Below, one piece after another: positions 18,837-30,976 of a stretch of DNA of 64,000 nt. Numbering within the stretch: the stretch's first letter is position 1; every line of letters begins with the position of its first letter. The stretch is from Pseudonocardia alni (GTDB lineage Bacteria; Actinomycetota; Actinomycetes; Mycobacteriales; Pseudonocardiaceae), in contig NZ_PHUJ01000003.1 in assembly GCF_002813375.1 (NCBI RefSeq), positions 1,612,001 to 1,676,000 on the forward strand, in the 5' to 3' direction. The notes beneath the pieces were generated by a model. It ran no database searches, was not told where the DNA came from, and was given only the letters and a program-made list of their open reading frames with translations. A program made the translations under genes and the position numbers.

Positions 18837-19280
18837 GTGCCCGAGCCCGAGGTCGACGACCTGGACCACGCGATCCTGCGGTTGCTGCACGAGGACGCAC
18901 GCCGCACCTACGCCGACATGGCCGAGCGGGTCGGGCTGTCCACCGCCGCGACCAAGCGCCGGGTCGACCGGATGCGCGAGTCCGGGGTGATCACCGGGTT
19001 CACCGTGCAGGTGGACCACGCCAGACTGGGCTGGCCGGTCGAGGCGTTCAGCGAGATCCGCTACGCCGGCACCGCGAGCGTCTCGGAGATCGTCGACTCG
19101 GCGTCGCGCCAGCCGGAGGTGCAGGCGGTCTACACCCTGGCCGGTGACCTCGACGCCCTGGTGCAGGTCCGGGTCCGCGATCTCGCGCACCTGCAGGAGG
19201 TGATCGACCGGCTGCGGCGCAACGGCACGGTCACCGGGACCCGGACGCTGATGGTGCTGGGCCGCTGGACCCGCACCTGA
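18837..19280 (+). CDS. Lrp/AsnC family transcriptional regulator
   Basis: 147 aa. An N-terminal winged helix (LDHAILRLLHEDARRTYADMAERVGLSTAATKRRVDRM) is followed by the RAM/ligand-binding domain (PEVQAVYTLAGDLDALVQVRV, residues about 95-115). The GTG start has GGAGG 4-8 nt upstream. These regulators sense amino acids or 2-oxo acids. Its divergent neighbour oxidises 2-oxo acids derived from amino acids, so control of that gene is the simplest reading. Confidence 0.92.
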   Translation: MPEPEVDDLDHAILRLLHEDARRTYADMAERVGLSTAATKRRVDRMRESGVITGFTVQVDHARLGWPVEAFSEIRYAGTASVSEIVDSASRQPEVQAVYTLAGDLDALVQVRVRDLAHLQEVIDRLRRNGTVTGTRTLMVLGRWTRT

Positions 19281-19319
19281 TCATTTGCTTACCGCAACGA
19301 TCGGGTCGATCATGATCGG

Positions 19320-20543
19320 GTGCTCGTCCTCTGCAGTGTCACCGGTTCCCCCTCGCACGGCCGGGCCGTGCTCCCCTTCGCCCGCGCGCTGGGCGACGCG
19401 GGCCACCGGGTCGTGGTGGCGTGCCCGCCCGACGTCGCGGGGGTGTTCGACGGTGCGCCGGTCGTCGTCGAGCCGGTGTTCGCGACGATGGCCGATTCCG
19501 CCGAGCACCTCGGCCCGGCCGTCGCCCGGCTCGGTGGTCCCGCCGCGCTGGCGACGCTGACCGCGACCGAGGTGACGACGGCGCTCCTGCCCACCCTGTT
19601 CGCCGGTCCGCAGGTGACGGGCTCGGCCCGGGCGCTGCTCGGGCTGGTGGAGTCGCACGGGACGCCGGACCTGGTGCTGCGCGACGGCGGCGAGACCGCG
19701 GGGTTCCTGGTGGCCGAGCACCTGGGGGTGCCGTGCGTGGCGGCGCCGTCGGGTGCGGGCAACGTCCTCTCGCCGGACGTCGTGGCCGACGCGCTGGCGG
19801 AGCGTCGCGACGAGCTCGGCTTCGCCGCCCCGGACGACCCGGCCGCGCTGCACCGGTGGGGGCGGCTGGACTGCATGCCGCCGCAGTTCTCGCTGGCGGG
19901 CCCGCAGATCGCGCCGGCGCGGGCGTTCCGCCAGGACGACCAGGTCTCCCGCGGCGAGACGCTGCCCGGCTGGGTCGGCGCGCTGCCCGGGAGCCGGCCG
20001 CTGGTCGTCGCGGGGCTGGGGACGGCGATGCCGGCGATGGCCGGGCGTGCCGAGCGCCGCGCCCCCGTCGACCCGCACGCCGCGCTGCGCACGGTGGCCG
20101 AGGCGGCGTCCCGGCTCGACGCCGAGGTGGTGCTGTCCACCGGTGGCCTCCCGGTCGACGACCTGGCGCTGCCTGCACACGTGCATCCCGCGCCGTGGGT
20201 GCCGCAGCCGCTGCTCCTGCAGGTCGCGGACCTGTTCCTGACCCACGGCGGCTACAACGGCGTCCGCGAGGCCGTGCGGCACGGCGTCCCGCTGGCGGTG
20301 CTGCCGCAGTTCGGGGACCAGGAGCACAACGCCGGCCGGATCGCCGAGCTCGGGCTGGGCGCGCACTGCACGCCCGACGCCGCCGAGATCGCCGCGACGT
20401 GCACCCGGCTCCTGGGCGACGACCACGTCCGCGCGCGGATGCGCTCGGCCCAGCGCGCGATGCTGGCGCTGCCGCCGGTGGAGGACGCCGTCGGCGTCCT
20501 GGAGGACCTGGCCGCGCGTCGGGTCCCCGCGCTCGTGGCCTGA
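19320..20543 (+). CDS. UGT/MGT-type glycosyltransferase (GT1)
   Basis: 407 aa with the GT-B fold. The N-terminal acceptor half begins LVLCSVTGSPSHGRAVLPFARALGDAGH, and the C-terminal donor half carries FLTHGGYNGVREAVRHGVPLAVLPQFGDQEHNA (residues about 305-340). This is the nucleotide-sugar binding signature of macrolide- and UDP-glycosyltransferases. The start is a GTG with GATCAT 6 nt upstream. No polyketide or other natural-product genes are nearby, so the acceptor is unknown. Confidence 0.88.
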   Translation: MLVLCSVTGSPSHGRAVLPFARALGDAGHRVVVACPPDVAGVFDGAPVVVEPVFATMADSAEHLGPAVARLGGPAALATLTATEVTTALLPTLFAGPQVTGSARALLGLVESHGTPDLVLRDGGETAGFLVAEHLGVPCVAAPSGAGNVLSPDVVADALAERRDELGFAAPDDPAALHRWGRLDCMPPQFSLAGPQIAPARAFRQDDQVSRGETLPGWVGALPGSRPLVVAGLGTAMPAMAGRAERRAPVDPHAALRTVAEAASRLDAEVVLSTGGLPVDDLALPAHVHPAPWVPQPLLLQVADLFLTHGGYNGVREAVRHGVPLAVLPQFGDQEHNAGRIAELGLGAHCTPDAAEIAATCTRLLGDDHVRARMRSAQRAMLALPPVEDAVGVLEDLAARRVPALVA

Positions 20544-20557
20544 CCTGCCGGGTCAGG
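20539..20557. terminator. Short hairpin across convergent stops
   Basis: CCTGACC (20539-20545) pairs perfectly with GGTCAGG (20551-20557) around TGCCG. The hairpin contains both stop codons of the glycosyltransferase and the membrane-protein gene and probably ends transcription both ways. Confidence 0.5.
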
Positions 20558-21068
20558 CGGGCGGGCCGTGCGGGGCGCGCGGCCCGCAGGCGACGACGGT
20601 GCGCGCCCAGGTGCCGAACAGCACGAGCACCCCGAGCACGGTGACGATCAGGCCCGGCCCGATGTCGTCGGTGCCGGCGACCGCGGTCTGCCGCGACCAC
20701 ACCGCCCAGAGCCCGGTGACCGCGCCCACGCCGGTGACGGTGGCCGCGGTCCAGGCCAGCGGCCAGAACCGGGTCAGGAGGGCGAGCACCGACGCCCCCA
20801 CCGCGACGACCGCGACCACGGTGAACAGCCACGGCAGCGGCCCCATCGCGGCCCGGCCGACGAGGACCTCCCACCCGGCGCCGCGTGTGGACCAGGGCAT
20901 GAGCAGCGCGGCGACGACGGCAGCGACCCCCGCCCCGGCGACGACCGAGGCGGGACCGGGGTCGATCCAGCGGTCGACCCGCCATGCGATGCGGGTGAGC
21001 TCGTCGGCGAGCTCGGGTGACGCCTGCGGGGACAGCGCGCCCGGGCCGGGCGTACGCGGTGCGCTCAT
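20553..21068 (-). CDS. Four-helix membrane protein, function unknown
   Basis: 171 aa. A cytoplasmic N-terminal segment (about 40 residues, with LADELTRIAWRVDRWIDPG) is followed by four membrane helices near residues 40-60, 75-100, 103-125 and 132-155. No catalytic motif is seen. Its ATG overlaps the TGA of a possible 61-codon reading frame, and the zf-HC2 gene lies further upstream on the same strand, so the three may be co-transcribed. Confidence 0.75.
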   Translation of the reverse strand: MSAPRTPGPGALSPQASPELADELTRIAWRVDRWIDPGPASVVAGAGVAAVVAALLMPWSTRGAGWEVLVGRAAMGPLPWLFTVVAVVAVGASVLALLTRFWPLAWTAATVTGVGAVTGLWAVWSRQTAVAGTDDIGPGLIVTVLGVLVLFGTWARTVVACGPRAPHGPPA

Positions 21069-21250
21069 GCGGCTCCCTCGTCGTCACTGGTGCCGGGATG
21101 TCGGGACGGCCATTGCACCACGACGGCGCCGGCCGCGGCGCCACCGACGGGGTGGCACCGACGGGGTGGCGCCGGGGGCCGGTCGGCGAGCCCGCCGCGC
21201 GCACCGCCCGGCGGTTCCGGCCGCACCGGATCGGCTGCCCCGGTCGGCAC
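21065..21250 (-). CDS. Possible small coupled ORF, 61 aa
   Basis: This is a doubtful frame between the zf-HC2 gene and the membrane-protein gene. In its favour are GGGGAG just before the GTG, a start 8 bp after the upstream stop, and an ATGA overlap with the downstream start. Against it are a low-complexity Pro/Arg/Gly-rich product without a recognisable fold and weaker third-position GC than its neighbours (13 of 61 codons end in A or T). A tandem 14-bp repeat (CACCGACGGGGTGG) falls inside it. Confidence 0.25.
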   Translation of the reverse strand: MPTGAADPVRPEPPGGARGGLADRPPAPPRRCHPVGGAAAGAVVVQWPSRHPGTSDDEGAA

Positions 21251-21257
21251 CGCTCCC

Positions 21258-21659
21258 CTAGGCGGCGCGCACGGCGCAGCGGCAGGGTGCGCCCTGCTGG
21301 CAACCGCAGCCGCAGGTACTCGCGCACCCGCAGGCCGAGGGCACCACACCCACCGGGGCACGTCCCGCCGCCCCGCTGCAGCAGCCGCCGTCGAGACAGC
21401 TCAGCCGCGGGACGGCCGGGAGCGGTGGTGCCGGTGCCGGGGCGGAGACGCCGAGCGCGGCGAGTACCCGGTCGGTGAGATCGGGGAGCGAGTCCGCCGG
21501 ACCGACCCGCGCGAGCCGTCCGAGCCGGTCGGCGCCGTCGGCGAAGGCGCGGCAGGACGCGCACCCGGCGAGGTGGTCCTCGGCCGCCGCGCGCTCGTCG
21601 TCGCCCGCCTCACCGTCGAGACGGGCGGACAACACCTCGCGGTAGCCCTGACAGTCCAT
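21258..21659 (-). CDS. Zinc-finger (zf-HC2) anti-sigma-factor-like protein with Cys-rich tail
   Basis: 133 aa. The N-terminal domain MDCQGYREVLSARLDGE and AAEDHLAGCASCRAFADG has the C-x(n)-H-x3-C-x2-C pattern of zinc-binding anti-sigma domains (C3; H-LAG-C-AS-C near residues 28-36). There is no membrane helix, and no sigma-factor gene is adjacent. The C-terminal 40 residues are unusually cysteine-rich: CLDGGCC, then ACGCASTCGCGCQQGAPCRC. The tail could bind metal or respond to thiol oxidation; that is inference. Confidence 0.82.
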   Translation of the reverse strand: MDCQGYREVLSARLDGEAGDDERAAAEDHLAGCASCRAFADGADRLGRLARVGPADSLPDLTDRVLAALGVSAPAPAPPLPAVPRLSCLDGGCCSGAAGRAPVGVVPSACGCASTCGCGCQQGAPCRCAVRAA

Positions 21660-21748
21660 ACCGTCACTGTCGTACACGAGGCCCGTCCGGTTCCACCCGA
21701 CCCCCGTCTGTGTTCCGCCCGCGCGTCCCGACACCGACGACATGCGCG

Positions 21749-21841
21749 GTGAGGACGTTGCGCAGCCGCCGCGAGCTCGCGGCGCTGCTGCGCGCCGACG
21801 GCTTCTCGTGTGTCGACGACGCCGTGGGCGCCGACCTCTGA
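21749..21841 (+). CDS. Possible 30-aa small protein
   Basis: The GTG-initiated frame reads MRTLRSRRELAALLRADG, then FSCVDDAVGADL, and stops. Third codon positions are almost all G or C, as in real genes here, and a strong 11-bp hairpin starts 8 nt after the stop. No ribosome site is visible. It could be a true small protein or the remnant of a longer gene. I do not recognise a family. Confidence 0.35.
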   Translation: MRTLRSRRELAALLRADGFSCVDDAVGADL

Positions 21842-21848
21842 CGCCTGC

Positions 21849-21874
21849 GGCGGCCGGTGTTCCCGCCGGCCGCC
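21849..21874. terminator. Strong hairpin, probable terminator
   Basis: GGCGGCCGG (21849-21857) pairs with CCGGCCGCC (21866-21874); the stem continues by a T-G and a G-C pair to a 4-nt loop. It follows the possible 30-aa ORF and also lies downstream of the rRNA operon on the minus strand. Confidence 0.5.
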
Positions 21875-21880
21875 CTCCTC

Positions 21881-21960
21881 GCACCCCACGTCGCACACGT
21901 TTCTGCGACCTCGCAGCCCCTGCAGAGGGTGCGAGGTCACAGGAAGGCGTGTGAGGTGCG
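21881..21960. repeat. Imperfect inverted repeat (REP-like hairpin)
   Basis: CACACG-TTTC-TGCGACCTCGCA (about 21894-21915) is the near-complement of TGCGAGGTCACA-GGAAGG-CGTGTG (21930-21953). Between the arms, CCCT-GCAG-AGGG forms an inner hairpin. The same TGCGA(C/G)GTC word occurs in both arms, giving a repeat-element look. The remaining part of 21660-22126 holds nothing else I can identify. Confidence 0.45.
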
Positions 21961-22126
21961 CCGACCCCACCGGCAGGACGGGACCGGATGCGACTCCCCC
22001 CAGAGAGCTCCACGCCCCGACCACCGGCCCCGAGGGACCCGCGCCAGGGACCACGAACGGACACACTCATGCCCGGCCCGGGCCGGCATCACGCATCGGA
22101 CCGAAAAAAGTCCGGAAATGAGAAAT

Positions 22127-22150
22127 GCCCCGGACTCGACAGTCCGGGGC
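22127..22150 (-). terminator. Terminator of the rRNA operon
   Basis: A perfect 10-bp GC-rich stem (GCCCCGGACT with AGTCCGGGGC, loop of 4) lies 18 nt after the 3' end of 5S rRNA on the minus strand. It is followed in the RNA by U-rich sequence (AUUUCUCAUUU) and a run of six U at 22104-22109. Confidence 0.85.
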
Positions 22151-22168
22151 ACATCCCATGAAGTTGAA

Positions 22169-22286
22169 TGTCGGCGACGACCTACTCTCCCACACCCTGG
22201 CGAGTGCAGTACCATCGGCGCTGGAAGGCTTAGCTACCGGGTTCGGAATGGGACCGGGCGTTTCCCTACCGCAATGACCACCGACA
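22169..22286 (-). rRNA. rrf: 5S ribosomal RNA
   Basis: The minus strand reads TGTCGGTGGTCATTGCGG at the 5' end, has the conserved loop CCCATTCCGAACCCGG, and ends with GTAGGTCGTCGCCGACA, which closes helix I with the 5' end (TGTCGG with CCGACA). The length is about 118 nt. It is the last gene of the rRNA operon. Confidence 0.95.
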
Positions 22287-22408
22287 ACACTATCCAACTA
22301 TCACCCCACCCCCCAGAAAACCCCGAGAGGCGGGGGTCGAGCACACAAACCGACCCCACGATCCCCGGATCACCGGGAACATGGACGGTTGTGGACTCAG
22401 GGTCACAC

Positions 22409-22433
22409 AGTGGATGCGAACAACTCGTTGTGG
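22409..22433 (-). other. 23S processing stem, 3' arm
   Basis: These 25 nt are complementary, with three or four mismatches, to 25510-25534 directly before 23S. The two arms (AGTGGATGCGA...GTTGTGG on the + strand here) form the long RNA stem normally cut by RNase III to release pre-23S. Confidence 0.75.
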
Positions 22434-25509
<3,076 letters not shown>

Positions 25510-25534
25510 CCACAACAAGATGCTCGCATCCACT
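25510..25534 (-). other. 23S processing stem, 5' arm
   Basis: Complement of 22409-22433. In the transcript it precedes the 23S 5' end and pairs with the sequence after its 3' end. Confidence 0.75.
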
Positions 25535-25646
25535 ATGCAACACTCAACCCACAACCACACCAGACCAAGAAGAAACCACCACACCCGGAACCAACCGGGG
25601 CGTTAGGACAACCCTCAACCTGAGCGGCCAAAGAAAACAACCCACA

Positions 25647-25674
25647 GGGCGTCTTCTCAGGACCCAACAGTGTG
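25647..25674 (-). other. 16S processing stem, 3' arm in the 16S-23S spacer
   Basis: This 28-nt element is complementary to 27454-27481 in the leader, including a perfect CAACAGTGTG/CACACTGTTG block, so pre-16S can be looped out. The spacer (25535-25824) contains no tRNA-Ile or tRNA-Ala gene. Confidence 0.75.
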
Positions 25675-25820
25675 CCAAGCCAAACGGTTCGACGTGCTGC
25701 GTTCCACCCAACGCACCCGACCCACGAACGGGGCCGCAAATGCGATTCAATGAAGGAACCACAGACTCAGAATGAGCAGAACTCACAGAGCATTGTGGCG
25801 CCCCATCACATGATGGGACT

Positions 25821-27346
<1,526 letters not shown>

Positions 27347-27453
27347 AACCCTGACTTGCAACAAACAACTGGCCACAACACCCGACGGGATCGAATGCTG
27401 CAACCAAACAAACAATTTGGCACAAAACGCCAAACCGAATCAAAATAGCTCGA

Positions 27454-27481
27454 CACACTGTTGAGTTCTCAAAAGACACCC
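27454..27481 (-). other. 16S processing stem, 5' arm in the leader
   Basis: The leader transcript here reads GGGTGTCTTTTGAGAACTCA followed by ACAGTGTG, a sequence typical of actinobacterial rRNA leaders. It pairs over 28 nt with the spacer element at 25647-25674. A smaller hairpin (TTTGGC/GCCAAA) lies between it and 16S. Confidence 0.75.
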
Positions 27482-27700
27482 GCACCGCACTCACCCAACC
27501 CCCTGAAAAGGAAGCAGGATCCTGAAGACGGATCGCCTTGACCCACCAAGACAACCACACCGAGAAACTCGGCGAACCACCGGGGGTCGCTGTCCGCGGG
27601 GCCTGTTGACCGGGCCTCTCAGGGCCCGTTCTGTCCGGCTCACTCGCTGACAGGAAGAAAGTTACACGGTCCGTCGGACGCCGTTCACAGGGGGGTCGGT
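27482..27700 (-). promoter_or_regulatory. rRNA operon leader and promoter region
   Basis: There is no gene here. Reading the minus strand, a possible promoter is TGTGAA-17 nt-TGTAAC (about 27663-27691). Downstream of it lie short GC-rich inverted repeats (GGGCC-TGAGA-GGCCC). Exact transcription starts cannot be fixed by eye. Confidence 0.45.
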
Positions 27701-27833
27701 TTTCCGCATCGCCGCAGGTCAGCGGGCTCGTGGCGTCGCCACCCCGGCACGCTGGGCCGACGGGCCGCAGGCGCGGCGTCGTCGCACCCCGTCCGGGACC
27801 GGGCCGGCGAGTGTGATCGGGACATCGGGGACA

Positions 27834-27858
27834 AACGATAACCGTCTTGGTTATCGTT
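27834..27858 (+). promoter_or_regulatory. Perfect 10-bp inverted repeat overlapping the ABC-operon promoter
   Basis: AACGATAACC (27834-27843), GTCTT, GGTTATCGTT (27849-27858). The right arm contains a TATCGT -10 element (27852-27857) exactly 7 nt before the ATG at 27865, so a bound repressor would occlude the polymerase. The AT-rich 25-bp symmetry resembles Fur/Zur-type metal-regulator boxes, but the exact regulator is unknown. Confidence 0.75.
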
Positions 27859-27864
27859 CCGGTG

Positions 27865-29418
27865 ATGTCGACACACTCGGACGGACCCGGCTCCGCCACC
27901 CCCCTGCTCGCGATCGAGGCGCTGACGGTCACCGTCGGCGGTCGCCACGTCGTCGACGGGGTGGGCCTGCGGGTCGGACCGGGTGAGCGGGTCGCGCTCC
28001 TCGGCCCGTCGGGGTCCGGCAAATCCCTGACCGCTGCCGCGGTGCTCGGGCGCCTCCCCGCCGTCGCGTCGCTGCGGGGCCGCGTCCTGCTGGGCGGTAC
28101 CGACGTGGGCGCGGTCCCGGCCGCGCGGCGGGACCGCGCGGTCCGGCTGGCGGCCGTCGGGCAGGACACCCGCACCGCGCTCAACCCCCTGGTGGCGGTG
28201 GGGGCCCAGCTGCGGGCCGCGGTGCGGGCCAACGGGGGTGACGACCGGCCCGGGGCGCTGCGGGGGGCCCTCGCGGCGACCGGCATCGAGGACCCCGGCC
28301 GCGTCCTGGGCGGGCACCCCGGCGAGCTGTCCGGCGGGCAGCGCCAGCGCGTGCAGCTGGCGCTCGCCCTGGCCTGCCGCCCGCACCTGCTGGTCGCGGA
28401 CGAGCCGACCACGGCCCTGGACCCGGTCAACCGGCGGCGCGTGCTCGACCTGCTGGCATCCGGCCTGGCCGGCACCGGGACCGCTCTGCTGTTCATCAGC
28501 CACGACACCGCCGCCGCGCACGAGCTCTGCGACCGCGCCGTGCATCTGCGCGGGGGGCGCGTCGTCGATCCCGCCCCCCTGCCGGCGCACACCCCGCGGC
28601 CCGCTCCCGCGGCGTCCGCCGGCCCCGGTGGCCCGCTGCTCGTCGCCCGTGGCCTGCACCGCGTCCACCCCGGGCCCGGACGGCGTCGCCCGGCGCCGGT
28701 GGCCGCGCTGCGCGGGGTCGACCTCACCGTGCACGCGGGCGAGCGCGTCGCCCTGGCCGGGACGTCGGGGGCGGGGAAGTCCACGCTGCTCCGGATCCTG
28801 CTCGCCCTCGAGCCCGCCGACGCGGGGTCGGTCACCGCCGACGGCGCGGACGTCCGTCCCGGACCCGTGCGGCGGCTGCGTGCCTTCCGCCGCGCCGTGC
28901 AGTACGTCCCGCAGGACCCCGCCGGGTCGCTCGACCCGCGGATGACCGCGCGCGACCTCGTCGCCGAACCGCTGCGCCGCCTCGGGGACCCGGCCGCCCG
29001 GTCCGCGGCCGGGCGGGCCCGCGCGGCCGCGGCCGCGCTCGACGACGTCGGTCTGCCCGCGGCGCTGGCCGACCGGCGTCCGGGCGAGCTGTCCGGGGGC
29101 CAGGCCCAGCGGGTCGCGCTGGCGCGCGCGCTCGTCGTCGGGCCGCGCCTGCTGCTCGCCGACGAGCCGGTGAGCGGGCTCGACCCGGCGCTGCGCGACC
29201 AGGTCGTCGACCTGCTCGCCGACACCTGCGCCGCTCGCGGCACCGGGCTGCTCCTGGTGTCGCACGACCTGGCGGTCGCGGCGGCGCTCTGCCCGCGCAC
29301 CGTCGTCCTGCACGACGGCCTGGTCGTCGAGGACCGCCCGACCGCCGAGCTGCTCGCCGCCCCGCAGCACCCCGCCGTCGCCGCGCTCGTCGACGCCGCG
29401 GCCCCCCTGTCCGTCTGA
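27865..29418 (+). CDS. ABC transporter ATP-binding protein, two fused ATPase domains (Dpp/Nik type)
   Basis: 517 aa. ATPase 1 has Walker A GPSGSGKS near residue 50, the signature LSGGQRQRVQLALAL near 155 and Walker B LLVADEPTTALD near 175. ATPase 2 has GTSGAGKS near 300, LSGGQAQRVALARAL near 410 and LLLADEPVSGLDP near 430. The order matches DppD and DppF joined in one chain. The ATG at 27865 is chosen because a -10 element lies 7 nt upstream; an earlier in-frame start at 27847 would fall inside the operator. It powers the importer encoded by the next two genes. Confidence 0.93.
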   Translation: MSTHSDGPGSATPLLAIEALTVTVGGRHVVDGVGLRVGPGERVALLGPSGSGKSLTAAAVLGRLPAVASLRGRVLLGGTDVGAVPAARRDRAVRLAAVGQDTRTALNPLVAVGAQLRAAVRANGGDDRPGALRGALAATGIEDPGRVLGGHPGELSGGQRQRVQLALALACRPHLLVADEPTTALDPVNRRRVLDLLASGLAGTGTALLFISHDTAAAHELCDRAVHLRGGRVVDPAPLPAHTPRPAPAASAGPGGPLLVARGLHRVHPGPGRRRPAPVAALRGVDLTVHAGERVALAGTSGAGKSTLLRILLALEPADAGSVTADGADVRPGPVRRLRAFRRAVQYVPQDPAGSLDPRMTARDLVAEPLRRLGDPAARSAAGRARAAAAALDDVGLPAALADRRPGELSGGQAQRVALARALVVGPRLLLADEPVSGLDPALRDQVVDLLADTCAARGTGLLLVSHDLAVAAALCPRTVVLHDGLVVEDRPTAELLAAPQHPAVAALVDAAAPLSV

Positions 29419-29452
29419 ACCGTCCCACCACCCACGAACCCGGAGTACACCC

Positions 29453-30976
29453 GTGTCCCGACCCCGCCGCGTCGCGGCAACCCTCGCGCTCGGAGCGTCC
29501 GCGCTGCTGCTCACCGGATGCTTCGCCGCCCCACCGCAGACCGGCGGGACGGGCGCCGTCGGCGACCGCGTCGCCGTCGCGATGCTGCAACCGCCCCGCT
29601 CCGGCCTGACCCCCTTCAGCGACGACGCGTTCAAGCTCTCCCGCTGGCGCACGGCCGAGACCCTGGTGCAGCTCGACGCCGCCGGCGACGCCCGGCCGAT
29701 GCTCGCCACCTCCTGGTCCCGCGCCGACCCCACGACCTGGCGGTTCACGCTGCGCGACGACGTCGTCTTCCACGACGGCACCGCGCTGACCGCCGCGCAC
29801 GTCGCGGACGTGCTCACCCGCGCGACCCGCGCCTCGCCGCCCCCGCGGATCCTCGACGGCGTCGACCTGGCCGCCCGCGCCGACGGCGACGACGCGGTGC
29901 TGGTCACCACCGGTGTGGCCGACCCGCTGGTCCCGCAGCGCCTGTCCAGCCCGCAGCTGTCCGTGCTCGCCCCCGCCGCATACACCGGGGACCGCGTGGA
30001 CCCGGTCGGGCACGGCTCCGGCCCGTTCCGGCTCACCGCGGTGCAGGGCACCACCTCGGCCACCCTCGACCGCCACGACGGCTACTGGGGCGAGCCCGCC
30101 CGCGTCGCCGGCATCGACGTCACGTTCGTCCCGGACGGCACCGCCCGCGCGGCGGCGCTGCGCACCGGCACCGCCGACGTCGTCGAGGCCGTCCCGCCCG
30201 GCCAGTACCCGCTGCTCGACCCCGCGCTGGTGCACGAGGTCCCCATGCCGCGCACCAACACGCTGTACCTGAACACCGCCCGCGGCCCGTTCGCCGACCC
30301 CGCCGTGCGCGCCGCCGCGCGTGCCGCCGTCGACCGCGCCGCGCTGGTCGCGAGCGCCTACGAGGGGCGCGCCGACGTCGCGCAGGGCCTGCTCGGGCCC
30401 GCGCTGCCGTGGGCCGCGCCGCTGCGCGACGACCCCTCCTACGCGCAGGCACTCGCCGCCCGCCCCGCGCCCGCGGCGGTGCGCGGCGTGCCGATCACGC
30501 TGGGCACCTTCACCGACCGCAGCGAGCTGCCCGAGGTCGCGGTGCTGCTGGAGCAGCAGCTGGAGGCGGCCGGGTTCGTCGTCACCCAGGACGTGCGTGA
30601 GTACTCGGCGATCGAGGCCGACGCGCTCGACGGCGCGTTCGACGCGTTCGTGCTGTCCCGCGCGACCGTGCTCGACTCCGGCGACCCCGTCGCCTACCTG
30701 GCCAGCGACTTCGGCTGCGGCGGCGGGTTCAACATCTCCCAGTTCTGCGACCCGGGTGTGCAGGCCGCGCTGGAGCGCGCCGCGGGCACCGAGGCCGGAC
30801 CGGAGCGCCGCGCCGCGACCGCCCGCGCCGAGGCCGCCGTCCTCGCCGCCGACGCCGCCGTCCCGCTGCTGCACGAGCGGGTGATCCAGGGCGAGTCCGC
30901 GCGCGTCGGCGGGGTCGCCCGCGACCCCCGCGAACGCGATCTGGTCACCACGGACACGGTGCTGGGGGCGCCGTGA
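29453..30976 (+). CDS. ABC transporter substrate-binding lipoprotein (family 5)
   Basis: 507 aa. A signal peptide ends in LLLTGC, a lipobox with Cys at about residue 23. The family-5 (DppA/OppA/NikA) pattern follows: ETLVQLDAAGDARPMLATSW, WRFTLRDDVVFHDGTALTAAHVADVL and FRLTAVQG. The start is a GTG with GGAG upstream. The stop overlaps the permease start (GTGA). These proteins bind peptides, nickel chelates, heme or metallophores. The promoter's metal-box look favours a metal or metallophore, by inference only. Confidence 0.93.
   Translation: MSRPRRVAATLALGASALLLTGCFAAPPQTGGTGAVGDRVAVAMLQPPRSGLTPFSDDAFKLSRWRTAETLVQLDAAGDARPMLATSWSRADPTTWRFTLRDDVVFHDGTALTAAHVADVLTRATRASPPPRILDGVDLAARADGDDAVLVTTGVADPLVPQRLSSPQLSVLAPAAYTGDRVDPVGHGSGPFRLTAVQGTTSATLDRHDGYWGEPARVAGIDVTFVPDGTARAAALRTGTADVVEAVPPGQYPLLDPALVHEVPMPRTNTLYLNTARGPFADPAVRAAARAAVDRAALVASAYEGRADVAQGLLGPALPWAAPLRDDPSYAQALAARPAPAAVRGVPITLGTFTDRSELPEVAVLLEQQLEAAGFVVTQDVREYSAIEADALDGAFDAFVLSRATVLDSGDPVAYLASDFGCGGGFNISQFCDPGVQAALERAAGTEAGPERRAATARAEAAVLAADAAVPLLHERVIQGESARVGGVARDPRERDLVTTDTVLGAP

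Noticed and set aside
21065..21361. A 98-codon minus frame overlapping the zf-HC2 gene
   Set aside because: The part overlapping the zf-HC2 gene is clearly an off-frame shadow; only the last 61 codons remain as a weak candidate, listed with low confidence.
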